Notes: generated by a model from the sequence alone, not told the origin. 64,000 nt of DNA from Congeria kusceri (GCA_027627225.1 CM051024.1:45176847-45240846); one strand, 5' to 3'. Shown: positions 13,780 through 27,177, numbered from the stretch's first letter. Numbers and translations are program-made.

Positions 13780-14770
13780 GGATAGGTCCCCGGTACATTT
13801 TTCCTACCCTGTAGTTTCGTTATGGTCCCGTCATAGTGTTACGTTATAACGTTTTAGTAGGCATTTGACACTCACGTTTTGCAAAGTTGCCACCCAGTTA
13901 CTAGGCTGCTATTCGATGTTCTACGTAGCTAATGCGCTATCGATTCGCTACGTTACATTTAACAACGTACCACAACGTGTTATTACATAGCGTTGCGTGG
14001 AAGAACGCAGTGCATAGCGCAGCTAAGCGTAACCATAACGAGAGTGATTCGTTTACTTTGAACTACGTACCTGCCCACTTGTGCCACGTTGAGGCGCTTT
14101 ACGGCCACGATGAACTATGTACCTGCCACGTTGCTCAACGTAGCTAAACGAGGTGACGAAAACGTGATACAATGATTGGTGTATAACGTTTCAATAATAC
14201 ACAACGTATCAAACCTCACCATCAGTGCACTTTGCTATCCAATTACGGGAAACATGCCGACTTGGCAGTCGTGCGTAGTACGGTCTTCGTTTACTATCGT
14301 CGAGACTGTCTATCTATTCCGGCATGTTTAGTTTCAGTGATAGTTCTTCTAAATGCAGAGAGGCAGCAGATTTTATGTATAAATTTTGCACGAAAAAAAC
14401 CCCAGTTATACTGCTTGTAACAAATAGCGTTAGCAGTGCAAACATCCACGTTAGTCCTTTGGTAATAACGTTAGTCCATTCGTGATATGCGCACTCTCTG
14501 ACGGCACCAGTGAATGTACAGATAATTGTGCGCATGTTTGCTGCTGGATCTCTAATGTGTGATTGCCTCTTACATTTCAATGTAAAAATCAGTCACAGTA
14601 CGCGATTTGCACGATAGAAAGAAAGAAGTGGTAGATTCTCGCTAAAAATTACGATTGTTTTGGAATGCTAAAAGTGTACGTAGTACCGGGAGCACATGGA
14701 CCTGCGGGAAATTGGAGACCAGGTACCCGGGTCCAAAATTTACTACCCGTCCCGTCCTCTAAAAGCAGAT
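13780..14770. repeat. CpG-rich patch with many ACGT/AACG motifs, possible transposon remnant
   Basis: Between 13,920 and 14,220 the motifs ACGTAGC, AACGT, ACGTACC and TAACG recur every 10-20 bp, in contrast to the AT-rich, CpG-poor surroundings. Flanks at 13,785-13,835 (GGTCCCCGGTAC, CCTACCC) and 14,670-14,755 (GTACCGGGAGC, GGTACCCGGGTCC, CTACCCGTCCCG) share G/C-rich motifs in partly inverted orientation, suggesting the ends of one roughly 1-kb element. No coding content is recognised. Confidence 0.35.
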
Positions 14771-15915
14771 TTATACCACTGTATATGGAAGAAAATGTCA
14801 CAGAATAGTCAAAACTAACAACAATGAACTTTAAATAATGTAAAACGTTGTGCTTCATTATTTACAAGGTTCTAGGGATTGATCTTAAAGCTTCACGGAA
14901 CCCCAATTTTTAAACTATAAAAAAAAACAGAAAAGGAAGCAAATGGTGGATACTTTCGCATGCAATCCAAGAGTGCAATGTTGGTAGTAAAGTAACTGGA
15001 CATGTATTGATAGGGAGACGGCAAGACAGGTCGTCATTTTGTAAGCAACCTGCAAAGAAAAATATATAAATAATTAAAATTACATGCACTATGCGGTGTA
15101 TAGCTCTTCAAAAATTAGTCAAAGCCTTTATGTAAAATCTGGTACATTATCCAGCATTTGGCTAGATCTAAAAGTATTACAATAACAAAGTTTTGTCCAC
15201 ACAGAATATATTGTTAAACGTAAAGGTAATTAACTGAAACTAAAAGAGAAATTGAAAGAAAAGTACTTTGTGTATTTTATAGTAAATATGTAAAGCTAAT
15301 GTGTGTGTTTTTGTTTACTGTAAAAGTGTTTTGAGTACGGATGCAATCAGAATTAATTGAACTTGACGTGGGTATAGCATCTTTTTGTGACATATTTATT
15401 GTGACTATTAATATGCAGTTTTATTTTCAAAACTCTTTGTTTGTAATATTTTGGCGGGAATCTTAGTTTAGTGATTTGTAACCTAAAATGTTCGAAAATC
15501 AACATCTCCTAAGCGCCTGTTCTTTACAATTGGCAATGAGCGTCACGAACATACAGATTAAACGAGTATTCGTTTAAACTTCGGATACTATGATTGTTTC
15601 AGGGATTTGTCGGCTTTGTTGTCAAAGGCAATCATCGAGTAAACTATATGCGCTCTATTAAGTTAGTATTATGGAACAACAAGCTACGCACACAGACGCT
15701 TAAAAGAATTACAATATATTAACTAGACCTATGCGGGATTAATTCTAGAATCTCAAACAGTAAATTAGACGTTTTATAGTCTCCATACAGAATCTTCATT
15801 TTTCTTGAGATCATTTAACAAACGACTTTATTTCATAAAACATGTGTTAAATAGGGAATAAAAATGGGGTCTCGTGCAAAAATGCCATTATGCCAGTGAC
15901 CTCATGTGTTATTGT

Positions 15916-15958
15916 TTTGGTATCTTCATTCACTTGCTTTGGTATCTTCATTCACTTG
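15916..15958. repeat. Two-copy short tandem repeat
   Basis: A unit of about 21 bp containing GGTATCTTCATTCACTTG occurs twice head to tail. Confidence 0.8.
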
Positions 15959-16730
15959 TTGTTTATCAATGAGGCACATCATTTTTAGATTGTTTTTTTT
16001 TCTTCTTGAGAAAACATGGCGTGTATATAGTCATTCAATTCAAGGTCCTTCTCAGAGATGTAAATCTGGGTGCATCCAAGAAATGAATGTTGCCAGTACA
16101 CCAAAATCTTCCCTCTTAATTAATATAAGCTTGAAATATACCGTATATAAAAAACATGTTTTGTAATTGGTAAGGGAAGTGTCCTTACTAGAGCAGACAC
16201 CAGTCCAATAGTTAATCTTAAGACTTTGAAAATGACTGTTAAGTGACACGACATATATTGTTTAGACAAATAACACAGCATTAAAGACAATACATTAAGA
16301 GATATTAACAGAAAACATATTTTTCTTGGTTTATTTGGCATACTTGAATCATTCGATTATTAAACACAAAGATAAACAACACTTGGAATGCCCTCAGAAT
16401 TAACCAAAACGGACAATATTTGTGCAAACTCCTGATGAAAAACAGCGAATACATTAAAATGATACCCGACCTTCAAGTTAAGACCAACGATTTTTTTTTA
16501 TTTGACACATTTTGCTGACATTCTTTTTACGATGTAACACATAATATTTCTATCAAGTAATTTATAATCCTGTACCACTGAATAATTCAATAAAAAGAAA
16601 ACAGAACTTAAGCAACAATTTTATACGAGTTTATTAAACAGAAAGACAACAACAGAATTTAATGAATATTCGATGACATATTCAATTCAGCTAATCATTA
16701 TTTAAATACAAAAGTGTAAATCAATGCTAA

Positions 16731-16790
16731 ACAACATACAAGTTATAACTGAATGACAACGTACAAGTTATAACTGAATGACAATACAAG
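16731..16790. repeat. 25-bp tandem repeat, two and a half copies
   Basis: The unit contains TACAAGTTATAACTGAATG and is followed by a partial third copy. Confidence 0.85.
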
Positions 16791-17177
16791 TTTTGATGTC
16801 GTTCATTGACCATACAATTGGTAATGTACAAAACTGTTATAAATAAGTTAGAATATAATTGCACTGCAAATAAAATTCTGGTTTTAATAAAATTATTTTT
16901 AACCAACTAGGCAAACATTAGTAAATGGCCGCTAACATTTAGGAATAGTACACAGTCAGGAACATTATAACATGCCAACTAATCATCGTTACATAATGAG
17001 ATACTATGTGTTTAGCAGTTGCTAAAAATCAGTGACACTGGACACAGTTACCATTCCCGGTATGTGTTCAACACTCACAAAATGGTAATGTTATAATTTA
17101 ATTCCACAGAAGAAACAAGATGCTGTGTTCAATTAACACACATGCCCCTGGTTAGTGCTGGACTCTGGACTCTCTAA

Positions 17178-17911
17178 GTCTAAATTAGGTCAAGGTCAAG
17201 GTCAAAGTGAGATTAGGTGACATGGGTGGATTAGGAATGGACATAAGCAACAACGGTATAAGTATCCAAGTGTTGTAAGCCGTGTTGGTGGTAGACATAA
17301 TGGTAAAATGTAGTTAACCAAGAAATAGCCCATTTGAATTATTCCAAATTAGTTGAATTATTGTAAGTCCAAATTAGGTCAAGGGTAAGGTCAAAAAGAG
17401 TTTGGGTGCTATAGGTGATTTGGAATGGTCATAAGCAACAATTGGGTAAGTAAGTGGTGTTGATGCACCAAGAAATAGCCCATTTGAATTATTCTAAGTC
17501 CAAATTAGGCCAAGGTCAAAGTGAGGTTGGGTGATACAAGTGAATTGGGAAATGTCATAAGCAACAACTGTATAAGTATCCAAGTGATGTAGTAAGCCTT
17601 GTTGGTGCTATAAGAAACAGTAAAATCTAGTTAACCAAGAAATAGCCCATTTGATTTATTCAAAGTCCAAATTATGTCAAGGCCAAAGTGAGGTTGGGTA
17701 ATATGGGTGGATCAGGAATGATCATAAGCAACAACTGTGTAAGTATCCAAGTGTTGTAGTAAGCGTTGTTGGTGCTAGACGAAATGGTAAAATCTAGTTA
17801 ACCTCGTATGGATGGAATTATGCACGGAATCACGCACGGACGGAATCAAGGACGGACGGACAGGACAATCACTATATGTCTCCCATATCAAGATGCCGGG
17901 GGCATCAAAAA
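17178..17911 (+). repeat. Tandem-core repeat element A (pearl/DTC84-like)
   Basis: About four degenerate monomers of 125-190 bp, each with a CCAAATTAGGTCAAGGTCAA-type start, ATAAGCAACAA, AAGTATCCAAGTG and TAGTTAACC. They lead into a run of ACGGACGGAC units (17,830-17,865) and end with the hairpin GATGCCGGGGGCATC at 17,892-17,906. Tandem core, ACGG-type run and terminal hairpin match the non-autonomous, probably Helitron-related elements described in bivalves. Confidence 0.7.
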
Positions 17912-19305
17912 CGCATTATTATGCAATACTTGCATATAATTGCAAAACTACAATACAGAAAAATTACCCCAATAATAACTTGTTTTTAATGTATGTCTTT
18001 TGTTGAATAATAAACAACAGACATTATCTATGTCATATAACGATCATTATCACATTACTGTATATATTTGGACCTTTTAACCAACCAAGTAACTAACTGC
18101 TATCACTGTGTCAACATATTTTCAAAATAAAGATAAAATCATATTTGACCTAGCAAAGTAAAAAGTATAATATACAATGTCAGATAACCCTCAAGAATAT
18201 CTTGTCAAAGTCAAACATGGTAGTAATTATTTTCAAATACAGGGTCTCAAATATCAGCATGGATAATCTCTGTTGTGCTTCACAGAAACTCGAGCCTTCT
18301 GAAAAACAATAAACATAAATAGATCACAATCAATTAAAAATATGTGCCATTTGTTTTAAGATTTTATAGTAAGTTCTAGTATCTAATCCAATTATAATTA
18401 AAAAAAATATGCTCAAAATTCTTGAACACTTATTCTGGAAGGAGAAATGGACAAAAGACTAGCTTTGCCAGGTTTCATGGTGAATAAAGATCCTGATTTA
18501 TAGTCATTTATTGCATAAATTAGCACCAGGGCTAATGCTGACAAAATAATTAATTACTTAATTTATGTAAATACCATTTTGAAAATATGAAAATGGGGCA
18601 ACATAAAAACAATCATGCACAAGATAATGACTATGATGAACAAATTTCTACCGACATGTTAAATATGGTTTAATATTATGTTCAACATTAGTGTCAGCTG
18701 TGTCGCAAATATGGAAATGGTTGGTTTATATAAATACAATCATGTTTGAGAAACAAGAACCATACAATTGGATTCTCACATCCAATGAAAATACATGGGG
18801 CATTTTACTTGATCATGGATCCTGTGCCACCACAAAGTTTAATACTATCGGCTAAATAAGCTAGTTACAAAAGATTATGACTATCCAATACTTTCACCTA
18901 CAAGTAGTTGCAGCTACATGTTCTTTGTATAGCGGTGGAGGTCATAAGGACCGAAGTAACAGCAGATGCATGAACAATTACACATAAAGCTTTTCAAAGT
19001 CTTGTCTGATCAAAATTTGTTGCAAAATTTGGGGTAATCAGTCTGCTATTTCTGACAAAAATCAAACTGAACAGGTTAAGCCAACTGTATCTCTTCAACG
19101 GCTTATAAGGCGTAATTTATGTACATTTCAACCATTATTTTGGATTATAAAACTGCATTGGCTTACTGCAACAACATGTGTGAATTTGTTTTCATATATA
19201 AGAGTAGATCTAGCTGTCTTCATGCAACTAAACATACTGTGAAGTTCATAAAGAACAGCACATTATCTTTTCAATAATTCCATTCCAATACCTTTGCTCC
19301 CCAAT
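17912..19305. other. 3' flank of the small minus-strand gene; possible 3'-UTR exon
   Basis: Mostly AT-rich and featureless. A good splice acceptor on the minus strand near 18,302 precedes a short open segment ending in TGA, and a donor-like AAG/GTATTG lies just after the stop of the upstream gene near 19,294. These could join as a spliced 3' UTR, but the frame does not continue the coding sequence. Confidence 0.25.
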
Positions 19306-22300
19306 TTACTGCACTGGAGTTGCAAACACTGCTGGAAAGGGCACTGTTATCTGAAATATAACAAAAATACAAATCATCAATACAATAAACTGCATTATGC
19401 AATTAAGAACAGCTGCCTCAGGACAGTGCGTTCGACTATTTAAATGCTTAATGCAGAGTTATGGGCCTTTATCACTACAAAAAGGGGCATAATTCTGCTA
19501 AACTGCTGGTCACAATTATGTGCCTTGGCCAGTGATCTTACATAATGACCCCAAAGACATGTGTGAAGTTTCAATTGAATATCTATAGTAGTTACAGAGA
19601 TATGTACTTGTTGCACGCAAACCTTATCCTAAATTTTCAAAGTACAAAAAGGGGCACAATGTTGCTAAATTGCAGGTCAGAGTAATGGGCCTTGGTCAGT
19701 GACCTTATACAATGACCCTGAAGACATGTATGAAGTTTCAATTGAATATCTGTTGTAGGTACAGAGATATGGAGTTGTCACACACAAACTTTAACCTGAT
19801 TTTCTTAGTACAAAAAGGGGCATAATTCTGCTAAATTGCAGGTCAGAGTTATGGGCCTTGGTCAGTGACCTTATACAATGACCCTGAAGACATGTTTGAA
19901 GTTTCAATTGAATATCTGTAGTAGTTACAGAGATATGGACTTGTTGCACGCAAAACCTTAACCAAAGCATTACGGCGACGCCGACGCCGACGAACGGGTG
20001 AGTAGTATAGCTCGAACTATTTGGTGAATAGTCGAGCTAAAAATAGTAAAAAATAGACATGCATGTAGATCAACATACTGTACACAAATTGGTATATATA
20101 TATTAATTAATATTTACATTTGTTATGAATTGTTGTGAACAATGTAAATGATTATAACAATTCTAGTAACAATCTCTGGATTCTGTAAGTGAACATGTAC
20201 TTGTACATACATTATGCGCTAGTCCAACCCTATGGCTCTTTGCTATATAACAGCACTTTACTCAATTTTTAACTAACATAAATACACTGAGTCTAACAGT
20301 AACTGTCTTACTTCATATCTGCCCATTGCAAACAGTCTATACAGTCTATTTCATAAATTAGTATCAGATGACTGTACTCATATATTTACTGTTTTAAATA
20401 TGCATGTAGTTGATATCCATATAGAACAATGTTAGAAACTGTTCAACAAAAACTCTGGATGTCTGATAATCAATTTTAACAATTCTCACAAACACTGTCT
20501 TTATAAGAAATTATTACAGTGAATCATGTGCAGTAAGCATGTACAATATACCTCTAGAGAGTTCATAAAGTTATAATCTACATAATTATTGCAGATTAGT
20601 CCCTAAATATGTAAATACCAATATTTGTTCTAATACAAAGGTCTAACAATCAGACACAAGTATGGAAAATAAAATTAAGTATGAAACAAAGAAAAAAAAA
20701 ATTACACTTTGATACATGTATATTAAATTACTTACAAGGCCAAATTTGTTGGTTATTTCATAGGGTTTTTTGTAGCCAAATGGAAACGTATGTATCTTTA
20801 AATAAACTATGTCATTTTCTACAAAAGAAATGGATTGAGCAGTAAGGCAAGCAGTAGTAGTTTTTCAACGCATCATTATGTGTAGACACCTGGTGTGTCC
20901 CCTCATTCCTATTCTTCAGTTATACCAGTATATGCAAAAGTCTGTCAGACCTCGTACAAAGCCTGTACAATTGTATGAGCTCCAGGAAAAATGGTCAGAA
21001 CACTGGTCATCATGACTGGTCAAAAATTCTGGCCTAGAATCTACTTGCTTGCTTAAGTGGCCTGTAAAATGGAGTTCAAGCCAGTAATAATTGAGGGATT
21101 ACCAGACTTGGTGGCCTGTCAATTATTTGGAACGTTTGTGGAGACAGTTAAAGCAAAACTCTGGACACAATTTGAACATTGAAACTGCAGTCAACAGAAA
21201 TTTGTTTATTTTATTTCTTTTGGATTTTAGTGCATTGGATGGGAATTATACCTGGGTAGACATGTTAAACCTACAAATAGACAAGCACAACTGCCAATAA
21301 ATCATGTAAAACAAATCAGTAATATATACGGTTTTGTATTTGAACATAACCTACCTATGAATTGACAGTATATCTTCATGATAGTGCTCTCTAATGGCCT
21401 AGGCTGTCCGTTTCTGAGGAAGGTCTGACGTCACTACTAAAATACATAATTATTAACAACATTAGTATCAAAATCAATCATATACGTTCAACCAAACAGT
21501 ATGTATATTATACTTGCACATTTATTCACATCACTGGAATCACCGATTAAATGTATGGCTGTCAAATAAACAGTAGTGTTAACATGTATTAAATTAACCA
21601 GTAGACAGAAATTTATCGCTCCGCCTTTCTGTATGTCCAAGGTTGTTTATCCAAGGGTTTTAAGTAAATCGATTGGATTATGGAACCATGTGTTATTGTT
21701 TGCCACTGAAATACAAATCCGTAATTGGTCAGCTCAATCCTTGGTTGACAAGTATCTACTGGTCAATTTAGGGATGTCACCGAACAATCAAATATTTGAT
21801 TATTCGAATACATTACTGAGTATTTGAATATCAAAATATTACTCAAGCAAAATAGCAAAAATATTTTTACATAATGAACCATTTCAGTCTAACTATCTGA
21901 CAACACAATCTGTTGTTATAACAGTTAGCCATTATGTTATGCCACGTAACACCTTGGAGGCCTGGGTGATCAACTTGTGAAAACAGGTAACCTGATATTA
22001 CAATATTAAATAATTTGAAAATGAATGCTCAATTCATTGGCATTGTGGTTCTGAGTGCAGTTAACTGAGTAAGTTTTTTGGATCAACTTTTAATTTTCAC
22101 ATAAGCAGCCTGTCATCACTAATGCATTCGAAACCAATCTTGCAAAGCCCATATTTGTGTACAAGCCTACCTACTGAGTCACTGTCTTTATCCTGGGCTC
22201 TCACTGGTACTATCATAGTGGTTTTCTGCCTGGGAAATGCTTTTTGCACCTTCTGAGCCCACTACAAAAGCAAACATTTATATTTTATAAATAAAAACAA

Positions 22301-25140
22301 CAATGTACACAATTAAACAAATAATTGCCGGTACAATGTCAGACACCCAGTATTTGTAGTAAAACTTGACCTTTGACCTAGGGATCTAATTAATGAGCGC
22401 TACACACCATCTCTTTGCAGCAAACATTTGTGCCAATTAATTGAACTAGATGCCTGTTGGCAACATGTCGTGCCCGTTGTCAAGAAAGCATCTTGTATTG
22501 TAACGATTTAAAATCACATTTTCTAACAAACAAGCAGACCTTCTCCTTTGCCCTCTAAGTGTGACCTTGACCTTTGAGCCAGGGACACGGTATTGCGTGT
22601 GACACGCAGTTTCCACATGGTGAACATTTGTGGCAAGTTATTTTAAATTGCCCGATGATTTATGAATTAACAGTCCGGGCAAGCTGTATTATACCCAGAT
22701 TTGACATTTAACCTCTAAGTGTGACCTTGACCTTTGATCTAGGGACACAGGTCTTGCATGCGAAATGCTGTTTCCATGTGAACATTTGTGGCAAGTGATT
22801 TCAAAATTCCCTAATGACTGATGAAATTACAGCCCATACAAGCTGTATTATGGCCATATTTGACCTTTGACCCCTAAGTGTTACCTTGACATTACAGTCC
22901 GGACAAGCTGCATTATGCCCATATTTGACCTTTGACCTCTTAAGTGTTACCTTGACCTTTGTGCTAGAGACACAGGTCTTGCGCGCGACACGGCGTCTCC
23001 ACATGGTGAACATTTGTCGCAAGTTATTTTGAAATTCCCTGATGAATGATGCAGTCCGGACAAACTGTATTAAGCCCATTCTTTACCTCTGCCCTCTAAG
23101 TGTGACATTGACCTTTGAGCTAGGGATACAGGTGTTGCGCGTGAACATTTGTGGCAAGTTATTTTAAAATTGCCAGATGAATGATGAAGTTACAGTCCAG
23201 ACAAGCTGTATTATGCCCATATTTGACCTTTGACCTCTAAGTGTGACCTTGACCTATGACCTAGGGGCACAGGTCTTGCGTGCGACACGCCGTCTCCACA
23301 TGGTGAACATTTGTGGCGAGTTATTTTAAAAATTACAGTCCGGACAAGATCTGACGGACTCACGCACATACACCAAACCGACATTGTGACAACTAAGTCG
23401 AGCTCACCACAGGCGGGCTCGAAAAAACCCTCCATCCTTGGACAAGTGAAAGCAAACAAAAAAGCCAATTTATAATTAAAGGCTAATAACTCTCTGAAAA
23501 TTCAATGGCATAAAATATTCCCATGTCCTCTTAATAGTGCTGCATATAATGTTTCATTGAATTTGAGTAACAAGTTCCTGAGATCTCGTGTGGAAACGAA
23601 GTACCAATTGGATGAAAGGGCAACCACGGTGGAGTGTAATGGATAAAATCTTTGGGGAAGAGCATCTGACATTGAGTTGAAAATTAGAATTTGGACTGAA
23701 AAGCAGCGACTACAGGCATATGTCCCTCCACCACCCCCCCCCCCCCCCCATGGAGAGCATACCAACAAAAAACAAGCGCCTCAGCCGAGGGCTTGAACCT
23801 TCTACCTATGGATCCAAGATCTATCACCATTCAGAATGGTGGCTGATTCAGCAAAATAAACTTATTTGGATTTACATGTAATTGTTTGGATTCATTAACG
23901 TGTATTTTTACAATGCATGTAAATACATGTGTTGTTATAATATCACCGAAAACCATTACAAATGCTTCTCAATTTTATCAATAAAAATCATGTTTATTCC
24001 TTTATGACACATTATTTCCAATAAAATACTCTGTCAGGCATTATTCTGTTTCTCTGGAACACAAACAATTGAAAATTGTGACAATTTAACAACCTGTTTA
24101 GTGTTATTAGGTCCCTTTAAGATTTCTTGACTCATTCACATAAGTAATAATTCATAAAGATCTTTTCTGGTAAAAAATCATTGTGCTCGATACGTTTGGT
24201 TCAGGTGGAAACGTTGGGAATGGAACACTAATAATAGTTTTAACTGAAGGAAGAGAATTATAGGTGCCTTTCATTACCCTGACGTTAGGTGAGCAATCAA
24301 AAACAATATCCATTGAGTGTGATTATCACCCTGGAATCCAGACAAAAGCCTGCTCATTTTTTTGTCACGATCCAAAATTTAGCCAGCGAGTAATTTTGAC
24401 AACTGCCCGTTTGTTGAATTTACAAAAAGTATTTGGAATTTGGTACTAAGTCCTAATTAACAATGATTGGAATTCCAAATTCAAAATACTTTAGTCATAT
24501 ACTTATTACTTTTTAATTTATCATCAGTGAAAAATTGTGTGGGTTTTATTTGAACAAGCGGGATAATGTTTGGGGTGTGAAAAACAATTAGTGGGCTTTT
24601 GTCCTTGTTTTTAACATCCTGTGGCTATCTGCAGCCATTAATCTTCTTGACTGAGTTTTTGTCTAGCGCTGTTAATTTTGCATATTGTTACCAGTCTTCA
24701 GAGTGGTCACAATTTTATGTAGAAGCTTAAATTTAATGTGAATTTGGAATATTTGTGCGTCGTGTATAAATCTATTTATGCGGCGAGATTAGTGTCCCTG
24801 AGGCTTCATGGACCTAGGCTAGCCTTTGTTTTTTGCAGAATGCATATCGGTGATGAAAAAATATGGAATATACGTTTTATTTTGTATGCACAAATAACAA
24901 AATAACAAATAAAAATATTACAACATTTCATTAAGAAAAAAGTCATTTTCAAAATATATATAACTTTCACAAGAGTTAGGTTTTCAAAATTCCACTGATA
25001 TATTCGTTTTGAAAAATGTGAATTTATAACTAGATGTAAAATTTATCCGAATATATTTCGTCCGAAATATCGACGAGTTATAATTCCGATGCTAAACACA
25101 TTTCTTATCAAATCAGCTCGCATAAATTTAGACTTACCAT
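19306..25140 (-). CDS. Probable small five-exon gene, about 95 residues, product not recognised
   Basis: Exon chain read by eye on the minus strand: ATG as the last codon of a first exon (25,140-25,138, donor GTAAGT), then 22,261-22,175, 21,424-21,355, 20,818-20,736 and 19,350-19,306, ending in TAA. Phases match at every junction (0, 0, 1, 0) and give one open frame with ordinary protein composition, including MIVPVRAQDKD, GQPRPLESTIMKIYCQF, HTFPFGYKKPYEITNKFG and a C-terminus ITVPFPAVFATPVQ. No family is recognised. The basic, Trp/Lys/Arg-containing N-terminus could suit mitochondrial import, but this is a guess. Weak points: the start context is poor (T at -3), the acceptor at 21,425 lacks a good pyrimidine tract, and extra exons may be missed. 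The 2.9-kb first intron holds repeat C; the last intron holds repeat B. Confidence 0.45.
19410..20045 (+). repeat. Tandem-core repeat element B
   Basis: Three monomers of about 180 bp sharing AAAAAGGGGCATAATTCTGC, ATGGGCCTTGGTCAGTGACC, ACATGTNTGAAGTTTCAATT and GTAGTTACAGAGATATG. They are followed by a CGACGCCGACGCCGACG run and the hairpin at 20,008-20,039, whose stem pairs TAGCTCGA with TCGAGCTA. The 5' end near 19,425 carries GTGCGTTCGACTATT, related to the hairpin sequence. It lies in the last intron of the small minus-strand gene. Confidence 0.75.
22530..23425 (+). repeat. Tandem-core repeat element C
   Basis: About five or six monomers of 120-180 bp with GACCTCTAAGTGTGACCTTG, AGGGACACAGGTCTTGCG, CCACATGGTGAACATTTGTG and CAGTCCGGACAAGCTGTATT. 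The last leads into GACGGACTCACGCAC and the hairpin at 23,399-23,421 (CGAGC pairs with GCTCG), followed by an A run. It lies in the first intron of the small minus-strand gene. Open frames on the opposite strand are repeat-derived. Confidence 0.75.
23734..23749. repeat. Poly-C tract
   Basis: An uninterrupted run of 16 C preceded by CCTCCACCA. The poly-glycine frame on the minus strand is an artefact of this run. Confidence 0.95.
23790..23870 (-). other. Possible tRNA-derived SINE remnant
   Basis: The minus strand contains GGTTCAAGCCC, which fits the RNA polymerase III B-box consensus, downstream of a degenerate region with no clear A box. No tRNA cloverleaf could be drawn. Weak evidence only. 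Confidence 0.2.
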
Positions 25141-25384
25141 ACAGTTTGACTTTTCACTTGATGACTGGTATATGATCGGAAAGGAAAATCGGTTGTGTTT
25201 TCCTCATCTCTTTGGTCTTCAGGGGAAGATGTTGTTTTTTGGATTGTTGTTGTTGTTGTTGATCGAAATAGCCTCGATGTGGCTGCGGTTCCCGCAAAAT
25301 ACCCGCCAACCAATCAAATCATACCTTATATTTCTTTATAATCTGATTGGATCCTACCATTAGGACTGTGATCGCCCTCTAGAA

Positions 25385-27143
25385 TAAACAATATTAGAAA
25401 AAATCTTATACAAAACATTTATAACAGAAATACCTCTATAGTTCGATGGATCAGATTTAGACCCAGATTTGTGTATCGGGACTATGATGCTTTCACACCA
25501 AGTGTTTGGGAAGACACCGGTGTCTAAAACTGAATTAAATAGAACACATAAAATGGGACAAATAATGTAAAAGGTATTTTTTATAAAATGCTGCTCCTAT
25601 TCCATCAAATCCACTTGATTTCCCACTCTTTAGTTGTTTAATACTATTTAAAATTTCAGATTCTGTTATTGGGGAATTTAACACATCATCATGTTCATAA
25701 TAGGTATCAACAGAAGCGGTTATAACTGGTGGTAGATTGTTTTTATATAGTAAATGTTTAAAATATATCACCCAATCATTTGGGTTTATATTTGATTCTA
25801 ATGAAGTATAATGCATTCGATGTTGTTTTAAAATCCGCCAAAAGGCGTTTGGATTATTTCTGGAGTCAACTAGCTTACATCTCATTGTTTTTTGATAATC
25901 GCATTTTTTACGTCGACATAAATGTTTAAAGTGCGTTCGCAAATTTAGAAAAATCTGTAAATCATTTTCATTACTTGTCCATCTAAAGCGTCTCAACGCA
26001 GCATATTTGTCCTGCTTAGCTGAATCGCACTCGTTATCCCACCATGGTTGGCTACAATTAAGTATTATACAATTTGACCTGATATTACTGCGTATTCTCA
26101 TATTATTACCTGCTTGTTTGTAAACAGAAATAAACTTTTGAATAGCATTATCTATGTTATTTTGTATGTCGCCCATAATTTCGTTTTGTGCAGTGTTAAA
26201 TAGCTCCGTAAATACTTGTAAAAATGATTCTTTATATGACTCATTCCATTTAAATTTATCATACGAAAAATACGCATGATTTGCTTGATCAGCACTGGTG
26301 ACGTTATTTATAGGGCGATGTAAATGCACGTTATTCCCATGGTCAACATTAATGGTTAAACAGGAGCGTACTGGTAAATGATCAGATTCATGTCGTAATT
26401 CGACACTAAATTTAGTAACAATCTTAAACAAATCTGATGAAATTATATGATAATCTACGACACTCGCCCCGTTATTTGTTATGCAAGTGTAATTTTCGTC
26501 TTGATCGTCATGTAGACGACCGTTCAGAATGTGGATAGAGTAAGTGCAGCATAATTCAACTAGAGATTTACCAAAAGTGTTGTATCCTAAATCTTTGTTT
26601 TTTCTCGGAGTATCAAACTCATCTGATACATATTCAGTTTGAGTATCAAATACAAAATCAATGCTATCATCGGGAATATAATCTAATATTTGCTTAGTTC
26701 GTGCATTTAAATCACCTGCTATAAACAGATGACATTCTCTAAGGAAATGCGTAATTTGCATCAAATTATTTTCACTATAGTTAATACCATCCTTCCGGTA
26801 ACACATAGGCAATATACAATATAATATCAGTAAAAGATGCAAATATACTACATTTAAAATGAAGTACAACACAATCTTTAAATTCCTCAAATATACGAGT
26901 AATCACATTTTTGCTCACAATATTATTTTTAACCTAAACCGATATACCCCCACTATTCCGTAAAGCAACATTTCTTTTTTGTCTGATGTTACTAAAACAT
27001 GTATAACCTTCTAAATATGAATAAAAGTCATCATTACTATCTGCCCAGGTTTCTAACAAACCAATTACATCAAAACTCTTCAAGTACTTTTTAATCTCAC
27101 AATTGTTTACCAATTTCTTAAAAACACACGTTCCACGTGGCAA
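25385..27143 (-). pseudogene. LINE ORF2: AP endonuclease plus N-terminal part of reverse transcriptase
   Basis: Endonuclease motifs appear in order: LLETWADS, SGGIS, then GDLNAR (about 26,710), VVDYHII (about 26,460) and SDHLPV (about 26,380). After a linker with WWDNECD and AFWRILKQH comes the RT start, ITESEILNSIKQLKSGKSSG with FDGI. A frame shift near 25,560 is followed by NTWCESIIVPIHKSGSKSD and NYRGISVINVLYKI. A stop at about 26,935 and a shift near 26,780 break the endonuclease. The catalytic YADD box and everything beyond are missing, so the copy cannot be active. Confidence 0.85.
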
Positions 27144-27177
27144 TGTTTATGTCCACTTTCGGGCCTTGGCCACCGTC

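Larger units (their letters stand above)
14771..17177. other. AT-rich noncoding stretch
   Basis: No gene-like frame or known transposon is recognised. It contains two short tandem duplications, listed separately. Confidence 0.5.

Noticed and set aside
18280..18305. Short exon-like segment (KARVSVKHNRDYPC then stop) as the gene's last coding exon
   Set aside because: Its frame does not match the phase leaving the preceding exon, where the coding frame already ends in TAA at 19,308.
19306..20045. Regular repeats that might suggest a CRISPR array
   Set aside because: Eukaryotic DNA; the repeats are 180-bp contiguous monomers without short unique spacers.
22801..23468. Minus-strand frames of 85-92 codons
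   Set aside because: They run across the element C monomers and end in its ACGG/hairpin tail.
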